Part shown: positions 39,428 through 47,420 of the stretch, one piece after another
Layout of the letters: each line of letters opens with the position of its first letter
How positions within the stretch are numbered: the first letter of the stretch is position 1
Assembly: GCA_963210315.1 (NCBI GenBank)
Contig: OY723271.1
Location: forward strand, 1,984,001 to 2,048,000
Length of the DNA: 64,000 nt
Direction: 5' to 3'
From: Rhynchopus euleeides
Taxonomy: Eukaryota > Euglenozoa > Diplonemea > Diplonemida > Diplonemidae
Translations under genes and position numbers: made by a program
The notes under the pieces: model-generated
What the model saw: the letters and a program-made list of their open reading frames with translations, nothing else
The model's database searches: none
Told to the model about the DNA's origin: nothing

Positions 39428-40336
39428 GAACAGCCGAGGGAAGGGTGCGTGTGCCTTCACCTGAGCGAAGCTGGATGTGTTTCAGGCATGACAGTGATTC
39501 ATGCCTTGTGACAGCTATGCTCCACACAGCCAGATTTGCCAAGGCTTGACCTTCGTCTAGTGCCACCAAATCACCTGCAGTTGTGCCACGGCTGAAGTCG
39601 GATTTGCGCCAGCAATGCGGCTCCCCGTGGGGGCCTTCGCTCAGAAATACAGAAGAATGAGAAAACTGAATATTGGCTGTTTACCACACAGCGACATACT
39701 GAATTTTGGGTTCGCGTGCCGGCACCGCACCTCTTGAAGCGAGGGAACCGAACCTGATAACACAGAGCGAAGTCGCCCCGCCGGCTTCACATGTCTTGTG
39801 GCACCTGCAGAAGTGTGGATGATATTCAGTGCCTTACTGTTCTCCCGCGTATCGAGTCAAGTGAGGTCAGCTCTGTGCTTCCAATGTTCTTCTCCTTCCC
39901 GGCGCGCCCGACAGCAGCACGCCCTCCACTCTCCTGTGCCTCTTGCCCTCTCTTATCAGAAGTGCTTTGACAGCAAGCGTGTGTGCTGCTGGCATTGCTG
40001 CTGTCCCCGAACCTCCAGACAATGCAAAGCGCTGACCAGAGCAACGTGGCCTGTGGAGGTGTGCCCCGTTCTCGTTTGATGTTTCTGCACTCAGCGCAAA
40101 GTAGCCCGGAGCTGCCCTTCTGCAGTTCCTGTTCCTGGGGACGAGCTTGCTTCTCAATGTCGTGAAAGGAGCATGGTGTTCGGCCTTCCAGACAACAACC
40201 CTCCTGACAGGCCTCAGCAGGCATTGCCAGGGCCAGTAAGACCCTGAGGGGGCACACCGGGTACACTGATTTGCACGAAACAAGAGAGGGAGAGGGAGGG
40301 AGGGGGCTGTGTGGGTGTGAGGGAGGGAGGTGTGTG
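39428..40336 (+). other. Spacer between the two degenerate helicase genes
   Basis: No gene was supported. It holds the CTTCGCTC-type repeat copy C at 39635-39772. The 30 bases just before the two start codons are similar in the two copies (GGGAGGTGTGTG), so the duplication covers the coding region and only a little flank. Confidence 0.5.
39635..39772 (+). repeat. Dispersed CTTCGCTC-type repeat, copy C (138 bp)
   Basis: It begins CTTCGCTCAGAAATACAGAA and ends AACACAGAGCGAAG. The outer eight bases are inverted, as in copies A and B. It lies in the spacer between the two degenerate helicase genes. Confidence 0.5.
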
Positions 40337-41473
40337 ATGATGCCGTCCGATTCAACGGTGCTTCGGGAGGGTCTGCTGCGCGGGCTGTCGGGAAGCGGCA
40401 CCGAGTACCTGACATCGGAACAGCAACAGGCTGTTGAGGCTGCAGCGCGGGGGAGCGACGTGGCGCTGTGCCTGTATGCTGAGTCCGAGAGAACAACGGC
40501 TGTCGCTCTGGCGGTGCTGCAGCGTGTTGACTTCGAGCAGCCTGGGGTGCAGGCGCTGGTGCTGCAGCCAACCTGCGAGCTGGCGGAGCGTGCGGCAGCC
40601 CTTGTTGCGTCCCTCGGGGCGCCTATCAGCAACGGGAGAGACTTCTGCACCGTTGTGACACCTGCGAAGGGGGGCACTGAGGCGGCCGTGGCTGTGGGCA
40701 CACCGTGCAGCGTGCTGCACCTGCTGCAGGGCGGGGCACTGCAGCTGTCAGGGCTTCGCCTGCTGTGCGTGGATGGGGTCGATGCAATGCTGCCGCAGGA
40801 GTCGGAGCAGATGATCCACGACATCGCGCAGCAGGTTCCGGAGTGCGCGCAGGTGATGCTGGCCGCCCAGGGGGCGCACGCAGCGGCAAGGCGCCTGTCG
40901 CGTGACCTCATGCGGGATCCCGTGCACATCACAGCCAGTCTGCGACCCCTGTCAGTTGTCCGACACTTCTATGTGGAGGTGGAGGAGGAGTGGAAGGCCG
41001 AGACGCTGGAGGACGTGCTGTACTTCGACTCGGTAGGAGTCTCGACTGTGGTATTCTTCAACACACCTGAGAAGGCGGAGTGGCTGGCACGGAAGATGGA
41101 GAAGCCCATTCATCCAACATCTGAGAGCGCGAACCGCCTGAAAGTGTCACAATACCACGAGCGGATGACGCAGGCAGAGCGAGACGAGGCGTGCAATGCC
41201 TTCCGGATAGGCACATCCCGCCTGCTGTTTGCGACAGCCATGCCGGAGGATATGACGTTTGCCTCGATGGTGGTGTGCTACGACGTGCCTTGTGACCACG
41301 ACACCTACCTCCAGCGTGCAGAGATCCACACACGCCGCACATCGAGAGCGAGACAGCGTGGCTTCATTGTCACCTTTCACTCGAACGAGGACACGCGCAG
41401 GCTTCATGATCTGGAAGCATTCTATGACATCACCCTGGAGGACCTGCCCCTCACCTTTTGTGATTTCTTCTAG
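40337..41473 (+). CDS. Degenerate eIF4A-type DEAD-box protein, tandem copy 2
   Basis: The 378-residue intronless product is a close paralogue of copy 1, with long stretches of identical DNA. It retains a few more residues at the former P-loop (AESERTTAVALAVL against eIF4A AQSGTGKTATFAISIL), showing that copy 1 has a deletion there, yet Gly and Lys are still absent. DEAD reads GVDA (in VDGVDAMLPQ), and HRIGR reads TRRTS as in copy 1. Differences cluster in three blocks: the P-loop, the start of the second RecA domain (EEEWKAETLEDVLYFDSVGV) and the C-terminus (SNEDTRRLHDLEAF, ending LPLTFCDFF). The blocks between are nearly identical. Both frames are intact, arguing for function without ATPase activity. 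Confidence 0.88.
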   Translation: MMPSDSTVLREGLLRGLSGSGTEYLTSEQQQAVEAAARGSDVALCLYAESERTTAVALAVLQRVDFEQPGVQALVLQPTCELAERAAALVASLGAPISNGRDFCTVVTPAKGGTEAAVAVGTPCSVLHLLQGGALQLSGLRLLCVDGVDAMLPQESEQMIHDIAQQVPECAQVMLAAQGAHAAARRLSRDLMRDPVHITASLRPLSVVRHFYVEVEEEWKAETLEDVLYFDSVGVSTVVFFNTPEKAEWLARKMEKPIHPTSESANRLKVSQYHERMTQAERDEACNAFRIGTSRLLFATAMPEDMTFASMVVCYDVPCDHDTYLQRAEIHTRRTSRARQRGFIVTFHSNEDTRRLHDLEAFYDITLEDLPLTFCDFF

Positions 41474-41664
41474 GAATGTGTGAGAAGGGTGGTGCGTGTG
41501 CCTTCACCCGAGCAGAGGTTGTTCTGGGGTCGTTTTGGCAAGCCGTTGGCTGTCTACACCGTGCATCCCGGAAACACGATGCGGCACACATTCCCCACAC
41601 CCCACGCGGCGGATTCCCGCATTGCTTGAGGGAGTGTAGTCATGAGTATATTTGAGCATTTCTT

Positions 41665-41760
41665 ACGCACACGACTTTCGCGCGGAAAGTGTCATTCAGC
41701 TCTGCCAAACGTGCTCTACACACCACCCCCTTCATCAGGCAAGTGGGTTTGTAAGTGTGT
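41665..41760 (+). repeat. A1 repeat, left terminus of retroelement 2
   Basis: It starts ACGCACACGACTTTCGCGCG and ends GTAAGTGTGT, and is repeated at 46528-46623 with one GT unit of difference at its end. The next bases, GTGGAAGCGTCAACGCAT, are the start of the B repeat. Confidence 0.9.
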
Positions 41761-41831
41761 GGAAGCGTCAACGCATATTTATTTTTAGTGAGAAGAGTCA
41801 GAAGCAGCGAAAAGGGACGAGCGGAGCCGCC

Positions 41832-42430
41832 AAAGCGCGTGAACAAAAGCAGCGGGGACGCGTGTGTTTTACAGGAGCAGCGGGGTGAAGGACCAGCGGT
41901 GGTGAAGGACAGCAGAGCGGGTGTGTTTTGAAGGGCCGTCAAAGCGCGTGAACAAAAGCAGCGGGGACGCGTGTGTTTTACAGGACCGCCAAAGCGCGTG
42001 AACAAAAGCAGCGGGGACGCGTGTGTTTTACAGGAGCAGCGGGGTGAAGGAACAGCGGTGGTGAAGGACAGCAGAGCGGGTGTGTTTTGAAGGGTCGCCA
42101 AAGCGCGTGAACAAAAGCAGCGGGGACGCGTGTGTTTTACAGGAGCAGCGGGGTGAAGGACCAGCGGTGGTGAAGGACAGCAGAGCGGGTGTGTTTTTGA
42201 AGGGCCGCCAAAGCGCGTGAACAAAAGCAGCGGGGACGCGTGTGTTTTACAGGACCGCCAAAGCGCGTGAACAAAAGCATCGGGGACGCGTGTGTTTTAC
42301 AGGAGCAGCGGGGTGAAGGACCAGCGGTGGTGACGGACAGCATAGCGTGTGTGTTTTACAGGGGCGCCAAAGCGCGTGAACAAAAGCAGCGGGGTGAAGG
42401 ATCAGCGGGTGTGAAGGACAGCTAGAGGCG
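41832..42430 (+). repeat. Higher-order tandem repeat in the 5' leader of retroelement 2
   Basis: The word AAAGCGCGTGAACAAAAGCA begins at 41832 (first A one base on), 41941, 41991, 42100, 42210, 42260 and 42369. Spacings are 109, 50, 109, 110, 50 and 109, so a 50-base unit and a 59-base unit (GTGAAGGACCAGCGGTGGTG and onward) alternate in a regular pattern. The array ends 27 bases before the ORF1 start codon. It may act as promoter or packaging sequence. Confidence 0.85.
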
Positions 42431-42456
42431 TACGACAAGCAGAGTAGTGAGGAAAG

Positions 42457-43335
42457 ATGGACGTCGACTGGGCTTTGGTCGAGGTGCCGGCCCTCTCTAT
42501 GGAGCCCGCGGCGGAGCCGATGCAGCACTGCGTGTTCCCCACATGCGCCACCGTCCATGAGGGCGGAACGGCGCACGCATGCAACGCCTGCGGACAAGCC
42601 ACGACGAGGACATGTGTGCGGGCGCATCTGCACCCGAAGGCGGTGGCGGACGCCTTCGTCGCCCACATGGGCAGCGCCGGATGGGTATGCCCAATGTGCG
42701 CGTGGACGAAGATGCAGGCAGGCGGCGCGGCAGCAGCGGAGGAGGCCGCTGAAGAGGAGGACGGGCTGGGGGCGCTGCCCCAACTGGGAGCCGGTGAAGG
42801 GCTCAACATGGAGGCGCGCATGACTCGGCTGGAGGCGAAGGTGGAGGAGCAGGCCGAGACCATCGCCGATCTGCAGAGGCAGCTGCAGGAGGCTGACGAG
42901 GGGTTGCCGGACGACTTCTCGCCATACGCGGTCGCGACGTGGCGCCCTGGCATATGGAAGGGCGCGGTGCGGCGGCAGATCCGGGCAGAGGTGTCCCGCG
43001 TGTTCCGGGAGGCGAGCCTGCCAGCGTCGGGCACAGATGCGGGGGAATGGATGCACAGCCTCCGCAAATGCTTCGAGCACTTCGACGACGTGCTAAAGCT
43101 CATGAAGATGAACACGGAGGAGGAACCCAGCCTGCTGCCCCTGCACCGCATCGTGTGCGAAATGTCGGCTCTGGCCTGCCTCACGGGGTATGTGGCACGT
43201 GCCTACTACGAGCACAAGGCGAAGAACATCCCACCCCTCACGTTCTCGGCGTCTCTGCACCAGCGGCTGGTAGGAGAGGCGAATGATGCGCAGGCGAAGG
43301 CGAACCCGCGCCGTTTGGTACCACCGCGTGTGTAA
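42457..43335 (+). CDS. ORF1 of retroelement 2, with PHD/RING-like zinc finger
   Basis: The 292-residue product starts with an acidic leader and then a cysteine-histidine cluster: CVFPTC, CNACGQ, CVRAHLH, and CPMC, spaced like a PHD- or RING-type finger (about residues 28-85). A coiled coil (MTRLEAKVEEQAETIADLQR) follows, then a helical region with FREASLPASG and a basic C-terminus. Zinc-finger gag or ORF1 proteins are common in retroelements and may bind nucleic acid or chromatin. Element 1 has a coiled coil but no finger in the same position. The start codon is the first ATG after the tandem array. Confidence 0.75.
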   Translation: MDVDWALVEVPALSMEPAAEPMQHCVFPTCATVHEGGTAHACNACGQATTRTCVRAHLHPKAVADAFVAHMGSAGWVCPMCAWTKMQAGGAAAAEEAAEEEDGLGALPQLGAGEGLNMEARMTRLEAKVEEQAETIADLQRQLQEADEGLPDDFSPYAVATWRPGIWKGAVRRQIRAEVSRVFREASLPASGTDAGEWMHSLRKCFEHFDDVLKLMKMNTEEEPSLLPLHRIVCEMSALACLTGYVARAYYEHKAKNIPPLTFSASLHQRLVGEANDAQAKANPRRLVPPRV

Positions 43336-43575
43336 CAGGGGGCTGACCCGCGCTACACGCCGTACCCCACCGGGAAGACGGGAAAGGGGGCGGAGCAGAG
43401 GGCAGTGGGAAAGGGGTCGAAAGGGCCCCGCGGGGGACAGTGACTCCAGCAGACCACCCACCCAGGAACCAGCCCAACGCCGCCCACACCATCCCCATAC
43501 GAGTTCATCCTGAAAGAAAAGAAGCAAACCAACAAGGGCCGCCCCCGCATCAAGCAACAACCACTGTCGAGCGAG

Positions 43576-44454
43576 ATGAGGCTGATCATCATGGAGGCCA
43601 CGCAGGAGGCTTTGGGGAACGCACTGTCGAGTTCGTACTGGACGGCTCTGCGCAGGAGCTACGAGAGGTACCGCGAGTTCAGAGAGGAGTGGTGCAGGGG
43701 GGAGGGCCGCACACTACGACACGAGGAGGGGATCACCCTGTGGATCACACACCTGCGGCTCAACGGACTGTCCGCCCCATCGGCGCTGCAATACCTGGGC
43801 AACATCATCGCGAGCCTGCGCCGCTTCGAGTCGTGGGAACAGGAAGGACACGTGCTACGGGACTTCAAGCGAAGCTTGTGCCGCAGCGGGGCATTGAAGC
43901 CAGCACAACAGGCGCACCCCGCGACTCAAGAACAGGCAGCACAGGCAGTGGCTCAGGAACCGCGGCCGCTGGTGCGTCTGGCCGTCGCAATGATGTGGCA
44001 CGGGGCGGCGAGAGCGTCGGATGTGCAACGATTGTCAACGCGGGACATCCAGACGGAAGCAAAGTCAGACCAGATCACCATCGTGTGGACCACCACGAAG
44101 TCGGACCCCTTCCAGCTGGGGAAGACAACGGGTATGTCACTGCCACCGGAGATGCTGAAGATCCTGCGGAGCCGTATGAAAGAGCTAAAGACAGAAGGGA
44201 GCCTGTTTCCCCCGAGCGTGACATACCGATGCATCGCGGCGGCGGTGAAAAGGGTGGATGCCCGATTGACGCCGCACTCCCTCCGGAGGGGGGCCCTCCA
44301 CCATCTGGCACGCAACGGGGTGCCAGTCGAGAAGCTGATGATGCTGTCGCGACATGCGACCCCCGACGCGGTGTTTCGATACATACCAGCAGCAACGACA
44401 CAGCGTGTGGCAGACACAGCGGCACTGTCCAAAGAACTGGCCAAGAACGCGTGA
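43576..44454 (+). CDS. Tyrosine recombinase of retroelement 2
   Basis: The 292-residue product has the full catalytic set: Arg in MMWHGAARASDVQRL, H-x-x-R in TPHSLRRGAL, His in MLSRHATPDAV and Tyr in FRYIPAATT. An alternative start is the Met at residue 6. It is clearly related to the recombinase of element 1 (shared KSDPFxLGxTTG and HSLRRGAL) but well diverged. It would recombine the B1-A2-B2 circle junction with target DNA. The downstream RT frame is −1 relative to it and overlaps the whole gene as an open frame. Confidence 0.9.
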   Translation: MRLIIMEATQEALGNALSSSYWTALRRSYERYREFREEWCRGEGRTLRHEEGITLWITHLRLNGLSAPSALQYLGNIIASLRRFESWEQEGHVLRDFKRSLCRSGALKPAQQAHPATQEQAAQAVAQEPRPLVRLAVAMMWHGAARASDVQRLSTRDIQTEAKSDQITIVWTTTKSDPFQLGKTTGMSLPPEMLKILRSRMKELKTEGSLFPPSVTYRCIAAAVKRVDARLTPHSLRRGALHHLARNGVPVEKLMMLSRHATPDAVFRYIPAATTQRVADTAALSKELAKNA

Positions 44455-44456
44455 GA

Positions 44457-46382
44457 CACAGGGGACCAGAGTTTAGCACACATTTCCCGTACAAAAGGAG
44501 GCGAGACATCACACGTGAACTACGACGGTATGACTACCCGACAGGGGGCGGCGCAGCAGGGGTCGGTGGAGGAAAGGACGGTACCGGCGCGGGGCCCGGG
44601 CCGACTCACAACGATGACCCGACACGCGCAGGGGATCCAGCCGCACAGCCGAGAGAGCGCCCAAAGACATACCACAGGCCTCAGCTCTCCATCCAAGTAT
44701 ACCAACCTCCTGAAGAAAACGACAGCTCCGACGACACGGCGGACACCGACTCAGAACACGGACCGGGCATAGACGCCGATCTCTACGGGGAGAGTGTCGG
44801 CGTGCACCACAAAGGACATATCGTGCGACCTGCCCATGAAAGGCAAGACCCATCTGAAGACGACCGCCTTGCTCCGATCTGCGACACGCGCCTCAACCTG
44901 GCGCGACTCCGCGAGCTGGACTCCAACGAGGAACTGCGAGACGTGTTGGACCTCATTACAGACCCCGAAGCCTTCAGAAATGCGTTGCTCCCCGGAGCAC
45001 GCGACCACTTCAGGAACAAGTGGAGGATGATATCACGCCATACATTGAAACATGTCGACGACCTCATCGCCTACGGCGTTATCGCTATAGCCTGTACTCA
45101 TGCGATACTCACCTTACCAGCCTTTACCGTGCCGAAGAAGTCAGGGGGGACACGCTTCATCGTCGACGCACGTACTCTGAACTCATACATGGCGCGACCG
45201 CCAGACATGAGATTGGACGACATCCTGGAGGTGACGCGCCGCATCGCTGAGTCAACTTGGGTTGTGCTCGCTGACGCGAGGAGCTGTTTCTACCAGTTTC
45301 CGGTGGAGGAGGAGATCCAGCGCTACTTCGGAATCCGCTTCGGGGACAAGCGGGACGAATTTGTGCCAGCGTTTCTGTCGGTGATGTGCATGGGGTGGTC
45401 ACACTCACCAGCAATTGCCAACCGGAGTGCGAGGGTGCTCCTCCCTCCAAGAGACGGCATCGTCTGGATAGACAATTTCGTGGTCACAGCCGAGACACTG
45501 GACGAGGTGCAGGCGAAGTACAGGGTCTTCTGCGAAAGGTGCGACTACGTCAACGCGACCCTGAACCTCGACGATGCCGACCACGGGATGCCGACGCAAC
45601 GTTTCTGCACGTTCGGGATCCAGTTTGACCTGGTGGAGCATAGATTCCGCATGGACCCTGCATGGGTGGCGAAGGTGGCACAGCGGGAGGAGCTGGCGGA
45701 GACGTTGGAGGGAACAACAACGCCGCGGAGGGCCTTCCGCATCTTCGGATCCATCGTCTGGCAGTCATACGTCATGCGCGCGCCACTGTGTTTCGCCCCC
45801 GCAATCCTCTCTTTCATCCGGCGCATAGGACGCCGGGCGCACGACAACAACGCGGCGTGGGATGTCAACACACGAGTGCCGAACTCAGTGATCCGGGAGA
45901 CAGCAGCACGGATGGAGTTCATGCGCGATAACAATTGGCACCACCAGGCAGACCCAACATCGCGGGCAACGCTGTGGTCCGACGCGTCATCGACGGAGTG
46001 GGCGGCGATACTCGAACTGGGAGAGGAGACGGTCACACAAGGGGTGTTCACCGGGGCAGATCGGGATGCGCACATCTTCCTGAAGGAGGCCTTCGCCGTG
46101 TGGCAAGGGCTACGCATCATCAACTCACAGGACATCGCTGTGACGTGCAACATCGACAACCTCCCCCTAGTATTTTGCATGCGGCGAGGGCACTGCGCGA
46201 ACCACAGAGGCAACCTGCTACTGCAGCGCATATTCCTCGTGGCACGGACGAAGCGACTGCGGCTCAACCCCCAGTGGGTGCCAACCGACGAGCAGCGGGC
46301 TGACACCTACACGCGCGGAACACGAGCCGAACGGGCAATCCGCCTCGAGCCAGCACATATACCAACACGCAGCACCACGTAA
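44457..46382 (+). CDS. Reverse transcriptase and RNase H of retroelement 2
   Basis: The frame is −1 relative to the recombinase and is open from 43440; no ATG precedes the RT core, so frameshifting, re-initiation or a spliced message is needed. RT motifs: LPAFTVPKKSGGTRFIVDAR (fingers), VVLADARSCFYQFPV (motif A Asp), MGWSHSPAIANRSARVL (motif B region) and IVWIDNFVVTA (motif C, W-x-D-N in place of Y-x-D-D). RNase H has TLWSDASSTEW, FLKEAFAVWQ, VTCNIDNLP and DEQRADTYTR, supplying its acidic residues. The order RT then RNase H at the 3' end, after the recombinase, matches element 1. The domain set is complete and uninterrupted. Confidence 0.88.
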   Translation, partial: HRGPEFSTHFPYKRRRDITRELRRYDYPTGGGAAGVGGGKDGTGAGPGPTHNDDPTRAGDPAAQPRERPKTYHRPQLSIQVYQPPEENDSSDDTADTDSEHGPGIDADLYGESVGVHHKGHIVRPAHERQDPSEDDRLAPICDTRLNLARLRELDSNEELRDVLDLITDPEAFRNALLPGARDHFRNKWRMISRHTLKHVDDLIAYGVIAIACTHAILTLPAFTVPKKSGGTRFIVDARTLNSYMARPPDMRLDDILEVTRRIAESTWVVLADARSCFYQFPVEEEIQRYFGIRFGDKRDEFVPAFLSVMCMGWSHSPAIANRSARVLLPPRDGIVWIDNFVVTAETLDEVQAKYRVFCERCDYVNATLNLDDADHGMPTQRFCTFGIQFDLVEHRFRMDPAWVAKVAQREELAETLEGTTTPRRAFRIFGSIVWQSYVMRAPLCFAPAILSFIRRIGRRAHDNNAAWDVNTRVPNSVIRETAARMEFMRDNNWHHQADPTSRATLWSDASSTEWAAILELGEETVTQGVFTGADRDAHIFLKEAFAVWQGLRIINSQDIAVTCNIDNLPLVFCMRRGHCANHRGNLLLQRIFLVARTKRLRLNPQWVPTDEQRADTYTRGTRAERAIRLEPAHIPTRSTT

Positions 46383-46455
46383 CCCGCACTCGGCACCGTA
46401 TGATTACATGACCAATCGGTGCACGAGCACGTCCCTCCGGAAGAGGGTCCTGGGT

Positions 46456-46694
46456 GTGGAAGCGTCAACGCATCAAACGAAGTATCAACAGTAGAGAAAG
46501 AGCGGCAGAGTTGAAGTGACACTTTTTACGCACACGACTTTCGCGCGGAAAGTGTCATTCAGCTCTGCCAAACGTGCTCTACACACCACCCCCTTCATCA
46601 GGCAAGTGGGTTTGTAAGTGTGTGTGGAAGCGTCAACGCATCAAACGAAGTATCAACAGTAGAGAAAGAGCGGCAGAGTTGAAGTGACACTTTT
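46456..46694 (+). repeat. B1-A2-B2 right terminus of retroelement 2
   Basis: B1 (46456-46526) and B2 (46624-46694) are 71-base direct repeats beginning GTGGAAGCGTCAACGCATCA and ending AAGTGACACTTTT. Between them lies A2 (46528-46623), a copy of A1. B1 and B2 appear identical over their full length. Confidence 0.9.
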
Positions 46695-46869
46695 CGCATG
46701 CGAACTGTTTCAGTAGTGTTGAACTTTCTTTTGCATCTTGCAGCCCCCGCTCGTGATCGAACAGTGTGGGGAAAGCAGCGGCGGTTTTCCACGCGTCGCG
46801 GTCGGAAGCCCGTGTTTCCCCCTCCCGCAGTCGTTTCTGCCCAGTCAGCGCCACACGAAGAGACTGCTC

Positions 46870-47190
46870 CTACTGCTCCAAGTCCAACTCTGCCTCAGCC
46901 TGCGCGACAATGCCTGCACTACGAGCCTCTTCGTCGGAGGAGACGGGTGCTTGGGGTGGCGGTGGCACAGCGACAGCAGCACCCTGCGTTTGCACAGTGG
47001 CCTGCTCCTCTTGCGCTTTCCATGCGTCGACTGCCGCAAATGCGTCCGTTCGCAACCCTGCCAGAGTTTTCGCTGATAGTTCGTACTTCGCGCCCCGTCG
47101 TACTCCCTCGCGAGCCTGATGAGCTCGCCGTTGCTCCTGGGCCCAACAGCCACAAGCCCCCGCAGCCTGGCGTAGCAGCAGGAAAATCTT
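46870..47190 (-). CDS. Possible C-terminal exon of an unknown gene on the minus strand
   Basis: The only minus-strand frame in the window that looks coding runs AKTLAGLRTDAFAAVDAWKA, then QEEQATVQTQGAAVAVPPPP, and ends EAELDLEQ before a stop at 46870-46872. The alanine- and glutamate-rich composition suggests helix. A second frame over the same bases also has few stops, so coding is uncertain. No family was recognised and no upstream exon was found. It lies just beyond the right end of retroelement 2 and upstream of the next + strand gene. Confidence 0.3.
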   Translation of the reverse strand, partial: KIFLLLRQAAGACGCWAQEQRRAHQAREGVRRGAKYELSAKTLAGLRTDAFAAVDAWKAQEEQATVQTQGAAVAVPPPPQAPVSSDEEARSAGIVAQAEAELDLEQ

Positions 47191-47420
47191 GAGCTGGGGC
47201 GCGGCTCCGAGGGAGTGGTCCGGTTCCACCGCGGGCCTATCTCTTTTGGCACCCCTCCCCCCTCTAACCCTCCCCGAAAAAAACATCCCGCACCCCACCC
47301 CACCACCCCACGCCACTTTCCAACAGAGCGGGGTACTGAGGGGCTTCGAGGCCTGGGTGGCTTCACACTGTTGTCCCCACCCCATCCCTCCCCCCTCCCC
47401 GACCCAACCGCGTGAACGGG

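Larger units (their letters stand above)
41665..46694 (+). mobile_element. Tyrosine-recombinase retroelement 2, complete, with split direct repeats
   Basis: A 96-base A repeat opens the element at 41665. Three coding frames follow: ORF1 (42457-43335), tyrosine recombinase (43576-44454) and RT-RNase H (44457-46382). The 3' end has B1 (46456-46526), A2 (46528-46623) and B2 (46624-46694). This A1...B1-A2-B2 layout is the split direct repeat arrangement of Ngaro, PAT and VIPER-type elements, which replicate through a circle and integrate by recombination. All three frames are intact and the repeat pairs are almost identical, so the copy may be recent and possibly active. There is no sign of a target-site duplication, as expected for recombinase-mediated insertion. 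Confidence 0.88.

Noticed and set aside
43440..44456. N-terminal extension of the RT frame across the recombinase gene
   Set aside because: Translation there is Thr/Arg/Gly/Pro-rich and mirrors the recombinase codons; it is probably open only by overlap, so the RT was annotated from after the recombinase stop.
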